DNA of 64,000 bases, from assembly GCA_951812975.1 (NCBI GenBank), contig CATOTC010000001.1:62001-126000 (forward strand), written 5' to 3'. Below the pieces are notes generated by a model. The model ran no database searches. It was not told where the DNA came from and saw nothing but the letters and a program-made list of their open reading frames with translations. Position 1 is the stretch's first letter. The number at the start of each line of letters is the position of its first letter. Shown one piece after another: positions 59,003-64,000 of this stretch. The DNA is from an uncultured Acidimicrobiales bacterium. Lineage in GTDB: Bacteria > Actinomycetota > Acidimicrobiia > Acidimicrobiales > Aldehydirespiratoraceae. Both the position numbers and the translations under genes were made by a program.

Positions 59003-59731
59003 TCAGGTCTGGTCCAGCACGGCGATGGACCGCAGTCGCCGCTCCAAGTGGTGCTCCAACAGAGCGGTCGCCAGCGCTTCAACTTCAGTCGACGCGCCCG
59101 ACGGTGAGGTCGACTCCTCGGCGAGCACGCTGCCCAGTCCACCGCCGAGGATCCGCCTCATCAGATCGACAGCCTCCGCAGAGACGGGGCGTCCGCGACG
59201 GCACCGGCGGCAGAGCACACCTCCATCGTCGAGATCGAAGGCCACAAGCTCGGCCTGCGTTCCGCACCTGTAGCAGACGTCGAGTTGCGGCTGCAGACCC
59301 TCATGGGCCAGGAGCTTCAGGAAGAAGGCGGCGACCACCAGGCCGCTGTCGCGTTCGGCGAGGGTACTGAGCGCCTTGACCAGCATGACATGAAGCACCC
59401 GGTCCGGTTCCCGGTCTTGTGCAACCCCCTCGACCGCCTCGAGCAGCGCCTGGGCACGTGCGAAACGCTGCGGATCGCCGCGCAGCGAGACGAACCGCGA
59501 GATCGTCTCAACCTGGGTGATGGTGTCGAGGTCACTGCGTCCTCGATACATCTGGATCGACACATGGCTCAACGGTTCAAGGCGCGCCCCGAACTTGGAT
59601 TTTGTTCGACGGACCCCTTTGGCGACGCCGCGGACCTTGCCGTTGTCGTAAGTGTGGAGACTGACGATCCGGTCAGCCTCGCCGAGCTTCCAGGATCGCA
59701 ATACCACAGCCTGATCCCGGTAGAGGCTCAT
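59003..59731 (-). CDS. recO: DNA repair protein RecO
   Basis: YRDQAVVLRSWKLGEADRIVSL, KGVRRTKSKFGARLEP, CYRCG...CRRCRRG. Confidence 0.94.
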   Translation of the reverse strand: MSLYRDQAVVLRSWKLGEADRIVSLHTYDNGKVRGVAKGVRRTKSKFGARLEPLSHVSIQMYRGRSDLDTITQVETISRFVSLRGDPQRFARAQALLEAVEGVAQDREPDRVLHVMLVKALSTLAERDSGLVVAAFFLKLLAHEGLQPQLDVCYRCGTQAELVAFDLDDGGVLCRRCRRGRPVSAEAVDLMRRILGGGLGSVLAEESTSPSGASTEVEALATALLEHHLERRLRSIAVLDQT

Positions 59732-59732
59732 C

Positions 59733-60458
59733 TCAGCCGCCGCCGTCGACCCCGCCGAAACGGCGGTCCCGGTCCTGGAACTCTCTGATGGCCGCGAAGA
59801 ACTCCCGGCGTTGGAACTCCGGCCAGGGAGTGTCGGTGAACACCAACTCGCTGTAGGCCAGTTCCCACAACAGGAAATTCGAGATGCGGTACTCGCCGGA
59901 CGTGCGGATGACCAGGTCCGGGTCGGGCATCTGGGGGTCGTAGAGATTCCGGGCGATGGTCGATTCGGTGATCTTCTCGGGAGCTGTGCCCGAAGCCGCA
60001 ATCCGACGCACCGCGTCGACTATCTCGGCACGCCCGCCGTAGTTGAAGGCGATGGTGAAGGTGAGCTTGCGGTTCTTCTCCGTCAGCTCCGACGCCTCGT
60101 CCATGCGCCGTATCAGACGCTTCGGAACCCGCCAGTCTCGACGACCGACGAAGCGGATCCGCACACCCCGTTCGTTGAGCTCATCACGTCGACGCAACAG
60201 GATCTCTTCGTTGAAGTTGATCAGGAACCGCACCTCGTCACGGGGTCGCCTCCAGTTCTCGGTGCTGAAGGCGTACACCGTCAGCCACTCAACCCCAATT
60301 TCGAGGCAGGCATCGACGACGTCGAACAAAGAGTGTTCACCGGCGCGGTGACCCTCGGTACGGGGCAGACCCCGCGCCTGGGCCCATCGGCCGTTGCCGT
60401 CCATCACACAGGCGATGTGACGGGGGATCCGATTCAGATCGAGCAGATCGGCTGGCAC
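59733..60458 (-). CDS. uppS: Isoprenyl (undecaprenyl) diphosphate synthase
   Basis: CVMDGNGRWAQARGLPRTEGHRAG, YAFSTENWRRP, RTSGEYRISNFLLWELAYSEL. Confidence 0.95.
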   Translation of the reverse strand: MPADLLDLNRIPRHIACVMDGNGRWAQARGLPRTEGHRAGEHSLFDVVDACLEIGVEWLTVYAFSTENWRRPRDEVRFLINFNEEILLRRRDELNERGVRIRFVGRRDWRVPKRLIRRMDEASELTEKNRKLTFTIAFNYGGRAEIVDAVRRIAASGTAPEKITESTIARNLYDPQMPDPDLVIRTSGEYRISNFLLWELAYSELVFTDTPWPEFQRREFFAAIREFQDRDRRFGGVDGGG

Positions 60459-60596
60459 GCAGTAGAACCTATCGGGTCGGAGCGCCCGGCTAATCGACCG
60501 TCGAACGAACCCGACGGCCGGTTCTCCAAGAACAGTCCGCGCGGTGCCTATGGTCGGGATCTGAGACCGTTGGGAACGCACGAAAGCCCACCTGCC

Positions 60597-61054
60597 ATGA
60601 AGATCACCGAGACTGCTGTTGAACTGCTCGCCGAGGTCACCGCCGGTCTGCCCGACGGCGGTGAGCAGCGCTCGGGACAGATCGAGATGACAGCAGCGGT
60701 CGCAGAAGCTCTGGTGAGCGACGGCCATGTCGTGGTGCAGGCGGGCACCGGAACCGGGAAGTCACTCGCCTACCTGGTTCCCATCGTCGTGTCGGGCCGC
60801 AAGGTCGTGGTGGCCACTGCAACCAAGGCACTGCAGGACCAACTGGCCGGCAAAGACCTGCCCCTGGTGTCGAGCCGGCTCCCCGCACCGATCGACTTCG
60901 CCGTTCTCAAGGGTCGCTCCAACTACCTCTGCCTGCAACGCCTCAACGAAGCGGAATCCGACCAGACCCTCAGCCTCGGGCTCTCCCCCCGATGCGCCGC
61001 ACCAGAGACCGTTCCGAAGCCGAGAGCTTTCTACAAGCGCTGCAGAACAACTAG
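60597..61054 (+). pseudogene. DinG-like helicase with apparent large internal deletion
   Basis: N-terminus QIEMTAAVAEALVSDGHVVVQAGTGTGKSLAYLVPIV...GRSNYLCLQRL, then in another frame the typical DinG C-terminus PPMRRTRDRSEAESFLQALQNN-stop. Confidence 0.85.
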
Positions 61055-61932
61055 TAGCCGAGGCGTTGGACAAGTTCGGGGCGGCGCTGCCAGTTCTTCT
61101 CGACCTTTACGAAGAGTTCGATGAAGACGTCCTCGCCTATCTCGGCACGAACAGCCGTGCCGACCTTCTTGAGCACCTCTCCACCCTTCCCGATCACCAT
61201 CGGTTTCTGGGATTCTCGTTCAACGAGGATCTCGCAGCGGATCCGGGGCCATTCCCATTCAGTGACCCTGGTAGCGACACTGTGCGGGAGTTCGTCACGG
61301 GTGAGGGCCAGCAGTTTCTCGCGCACGAGCTCGGCCACCCAGAACTCATCACCGACATCGGTGACCATCCCGGGGGGATACAGACGAGGCCCCGAAGGCA
61401 TCCTGGTGGTCAGGTAGGAGACCAGGTCCTCGATTCCGTCGCCCGTTCGTCCGCTCACCGGGAACCATTGGGCCGCGTCGAGGTCAGACGTCGCCGCGAG
61501 CTGCTCGGCGATCTGGTGACGCGAGGCGATGTCGGACTTCGTCACGACTATCACAGAGTCTTTGGACAGGCGCTCAGCTATAGCGGCGTCACCCCGGCCG
61601 TACGGGGCGGTCGCGTCGAGCACGAAGCACACGACATCGACCTGTGAACTCGCCTGGTTGGCGGTGGCATTGAGGCTGGATCCCAAGGCGGTCCGGGGCT
61701 TGTGGATGCCGGGGGTGTCCACGAACACGAGCTGTGCACCAGGGCGGTCGAGGACCCCGCGGACCTGGGTGCGGGTCGTTTGGGGCTTGTCGGAGACGAT
61801 CGACACCTTGAGACCGAGGATCTTGTTGAGCAGGGTCGACTTTCCGGCGTTGGGACGGCCGAGAAGCGTCACGAAACCCGAGCGCTCGCAGGCAAGTTCA
61901 CCTCGCTGCGTGTCTGGGCGCTCAGTGGCCAT
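61051..61932 (-). CDS. era: GTPase Era
   Basis: FVTLLGRPNAGKSTLLNKILGLKVSIVSDKPQTTRTQVRGVL, VDTPGIHKPR. Confidence 0.96.
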   Translation of the reverse strand: MATERPDTQRGELACERSGFVTLLGRPNAGKSTLLNKILGLKVSIVSDKPQTTRTQVRGVLDRPGAQLVFVDTPGIHKPRTALGSSLNATANQASSQVDVVCFVLDATAPYGRGDAAIAERLSKDSVIVVTKSDIASRHQIAEQLAATSDLDAAQWFPVSGRTGDGIEDLVSYLTTRMPSGPRLYPPGMVTDVGDEFWVAELVREKLLALTRDELPHSVATRVTEWEWPRIRCEILVERESQKPMVIGKGGEVLKKVGTAVRAEIGEDVFIELFVKVEKNWQRRPELVQRLGY

Positions 61933-62833
61933 CGGCGGTGCTGGTCCGACCGAGCAGTTCAACGGGCGTGAGGCGCACCTTGGTGATTCGGCGGCCCTCC
62001 ATGCGTTCGACCCTCAAGAGCACGCCGCCCTGTTCGATTGACTCGCCAACCGTCGGGACGTGACCCAGAGTGCTGAAGATCAATCCCCCCACCGTGTCCC
62101 AGTCCCCCTCACCGAGTTCTGATCTCACCAGGGAATTGAGTTGATCGACCGGCATCCTTCCGTGGACCAGCACCTCCCCGCCCACAAGAGGCTCGACTAG
62201 GGGCTCCTCAACATCGAACTCGTCGACGATCTCGCCGACCAGCTCCTCCACCACGTCTTCAAGGGTGACCAGACCGGCGGTTCCGCCATACTCGTCAACC
62301 GCGATCGCGAGGTGGTAGCGGCCCGCTTGCATTTCCCGCAACAGGACCCCCGCCTGCTTCGTCTCGGGCACGAAACGTGCGCGGCGCATGAGTGTCGCTA
62401 CAAGCTGATCGCCCCGCCCCGCCCGTTCCGCACGGGTCAGGTCCTTCATCAGGCACACACCCACGATGTCGTCGAGGTCCTCGCCGAAAACGGGAAGTCG
62501 ACTCAACCCCTTGTCGATAGCGAGATCGACGACCGCGGCAATGCCCAGATCCGATGCCACCGCGACCATGTCAGGACGGGGCACCATCACCTCCCGCACG
62601 ATCGTGTCGTCCAGTGCGAAAACGGACTCGATCAGTTCCCGCTCCTCATCATCGATCACATCATCAGCAGCGGCGGCCTCGGTGAGCGCCATCAATTCGT
62701 CCTCCGAGGCGACCGGAGCTTCGAAGCGCTTCACCGACAGCCGTTTGGGGATGCGGTCGGCGAGGGTCAGCGCGACACCGGCCACCATCCCCGCTGCCAG
62801 AGACACAACAACGGTCAACACGATCCAGATCAT
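61922..62833 (-). CDS. CorC/HlyC-family CBS-domain protein
   Basis: VREVMVPRPDMVAV, CBS pair, AIAVDEYGGTAGLVTLEDVVEELVGEI. Confidence 0.93.
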   Translation of the reverse strand: MIWIVLTVVVSLAAGMVAGVALTLADRIPKRLSVKRFEAPVASEDELMALTEAAAADDVIDDEERELIESVFALDDTIVREVMVPRPDMVAVASDLGIAAVVDLAIDKGLSRLPVFGEDLDDIVGVCLMKDLTRAERAGRGDQLVATLMRRARFVPETKQAGVLLREMQAGRYHLAIAVDEYGGTAGLVTLEDVVEELVGEIVDEFDVEEPLVEPLVGGEVLVHGRMPVDQLNSLVRSELGEGDWDTVGGLIFSTLGHVPTVGESIEQGGVLLRVERMEGRRITKVRLTPVELLGRTSTADGH

Positions 62834-63306
62834 GCGCGGCGGTGGTGCCGACCCAGAAGAGCCTGCTCGCAGGACTGCATCCGAGTCGTCGTCGGTGTGT
62901 CGTAGTGGTCGTGGCCGAGCACATGCAGCACGCCATGAACTATCAGCAGTGCCAGTTCGTCATCAAGGGACCCGTCGTGGCCTGGGAGGCCCTCATGGTC
63001 GCCTGCTTGAGCCGCAGCCCGAGCCGGACACACGACCACATCACCGATCAGGGACTCACCCAGCTCGGCAGCATCTGGACCGTCGAGGGGAAACGACAGA
63101 ACGTCGGTGGCGTGATTCTCTCCCATGTGCCGGGCATTCAGCTCTGTCATCGAAGGTTCGTCAACAAAGATCAGATTGAGTTCGCCGTTCGTGACTCCCG
63201 ACGTCTCGAGGGACTGTGCAGCAAGCCGCTGCCAGCGACACGTATCGATTTCGATGGCGTCCTGCTCGTTGAGCACCACTACCATCGGGCCGGGCGAGTC
63301 GTTCAC
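62830..63306 (-). CDS. ybeY: Endoribonuclease YbeY
   Basis: [29 protein letters not shown] metal-binding motif. Confidence 0.95.
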   Translation of the reverse strand: MNDSPGPMVVVLNEQDAIEIDTCRWQRLAAQSLETSGVTNGELNLIFVDEPSMTELNARHMGENHATDVLSFPLDGPDAAELGESLIGDVVVCPARAAAQAGDHEGLPGHDGSLDDELALLIVHGVLHVLGHDHYDTPTTTRMQSCEQALLGRHHRRA

Positions 63307-64000
63307 GCAGGTCCGCCGGGGGGTTCACTGAAGTCGCTCGCCTTCTCGTATGCGTCGACGATCTCCTGCACGATGCGGTGGCGCACCACATCCCGCTTGG
63401 TGAGCCACACGAAGCCGACACCTTCAATAGCACCCAGAATCGGTTCCAGACCTGCGAGGCCACTGCGACCGGTCGCTACGTCGACTTGGGTGATGTCACC
63501 GGTAACGACTGCCTTCGATCCATGACCGATCCTCGTCAGGAACATCTTCATCTGTTCCGCTGTGGTGTTCTGGGCTTCGTCGAGGATTATGAACGACGAG
63601 TTGAGCGTGCGACCGCGCATGAATGCGAGCGGCGCCACCTCCACTACCCCTCGTTCCATCAACCGCTCAACACCGTCGGCACCGGCCATGTCGTGGAGCG
63701 CGTCGTACAGCGGGCGAAGATAGGGGTCGACTTTGGCCATCAGGTCGCCGGGCAGAAACCCGAGACGCTCTCCGGCCTCGACGGCAGGCCGGGTCAGGAT
63801 GATCCGTTCAACCGATTCGGATTGAAGAGCGGCGACTGCAGTCGCCACCGCCAACCAGGACTTCCCCGTCCCGGCCGGACCGATCCCGAAGGTGACGACA
63901 TTGTCCGCGATCGCTTCGACGTACCGCTTCTGCCCGCTCGACTTGGGACGGATCACCCTGCCTCGGTCAGACCGCAGAATCTCATGGTTCAACAGGCTCG
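63303..64000 (-). CDS. phoH: PhoH-family ATPase, N-terminus probably beyond window
   Basis: [58 protein letters not shown]; frame stays open to window edge. Confidence 0.92.
   Translation of the reverse strand, partial: SLLNHEILRSDRGRVIRPKSSGQKRYVEAIADNVVTFGIGPAGTGKSWLAVATAVAALQSESVERIILTRPAVEAGERLGFLPGDLMAKVDPYLRPLYDALHDMAGADGVERLMERGVVEVAPLAFMRGRTLNSSFIILDEAQNTTAEQMKMFLTRIGHGSKAVVTGDITQVDVATGRSGLAGLEPILGAIEGVGFVWLTKRDVVRHRIVQEIVDAYEKASDFSEPPGGPA

Noticed and set aside
59811-60596. 5' part of plus-strand ORF 59811-61124
   Set aside because: Antisense to uppS; only the portion from ATG 60597 resembles DinG.

Overview
The window reads as chromosomal DNA from a high-GC actinobacterium; gene content suggests an Acidimicrobiia-like lineage, but that is inference. 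It is gene-dense and mostly housekeeping: pfkA, glpK, an alaC-type aminotransferase, pimB-like, queG, a DEDD/GIY-YIG nuclease, trpD, rnpB, cspA, several ABC transporters, metY, rpoD-dnaG-glyS, recO-uppS-era-corC-ybeY-phoH, and 3 tRNAs. The strongest non-routine signal is a selenoprotein candidate on the minus strand at 16342-17166. Two same-frame ORFs are separated by one in-frame UGA inside a D-U-G-S-C motif, followed directly by a bSECIS-like hairpin. It is translationally coupled to an uncharacterised 354-aa partner. A second in-frame UGA sits at the peroxidatic Cys position of a truncated peroxiredoxin (51874-52008). Other notable items: an rnpB with two compensatory changes in helix P4; an MFS-ABC-ABC fusion transporter; a dispersed intergenic repeat (3 copies, each just after a TAG stop); a cobQ broken by three 1-nt indels; a dinG-like helicase gene reduced to its two ends; 78-bp in-frame tandem repeats in an HlyD-like adaptor; and a His-for-Lys DegT-family enzyme lacking the E1 Fe-S cysteines. 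No CRISPR array, prophage, IS element or rRNA was seen.
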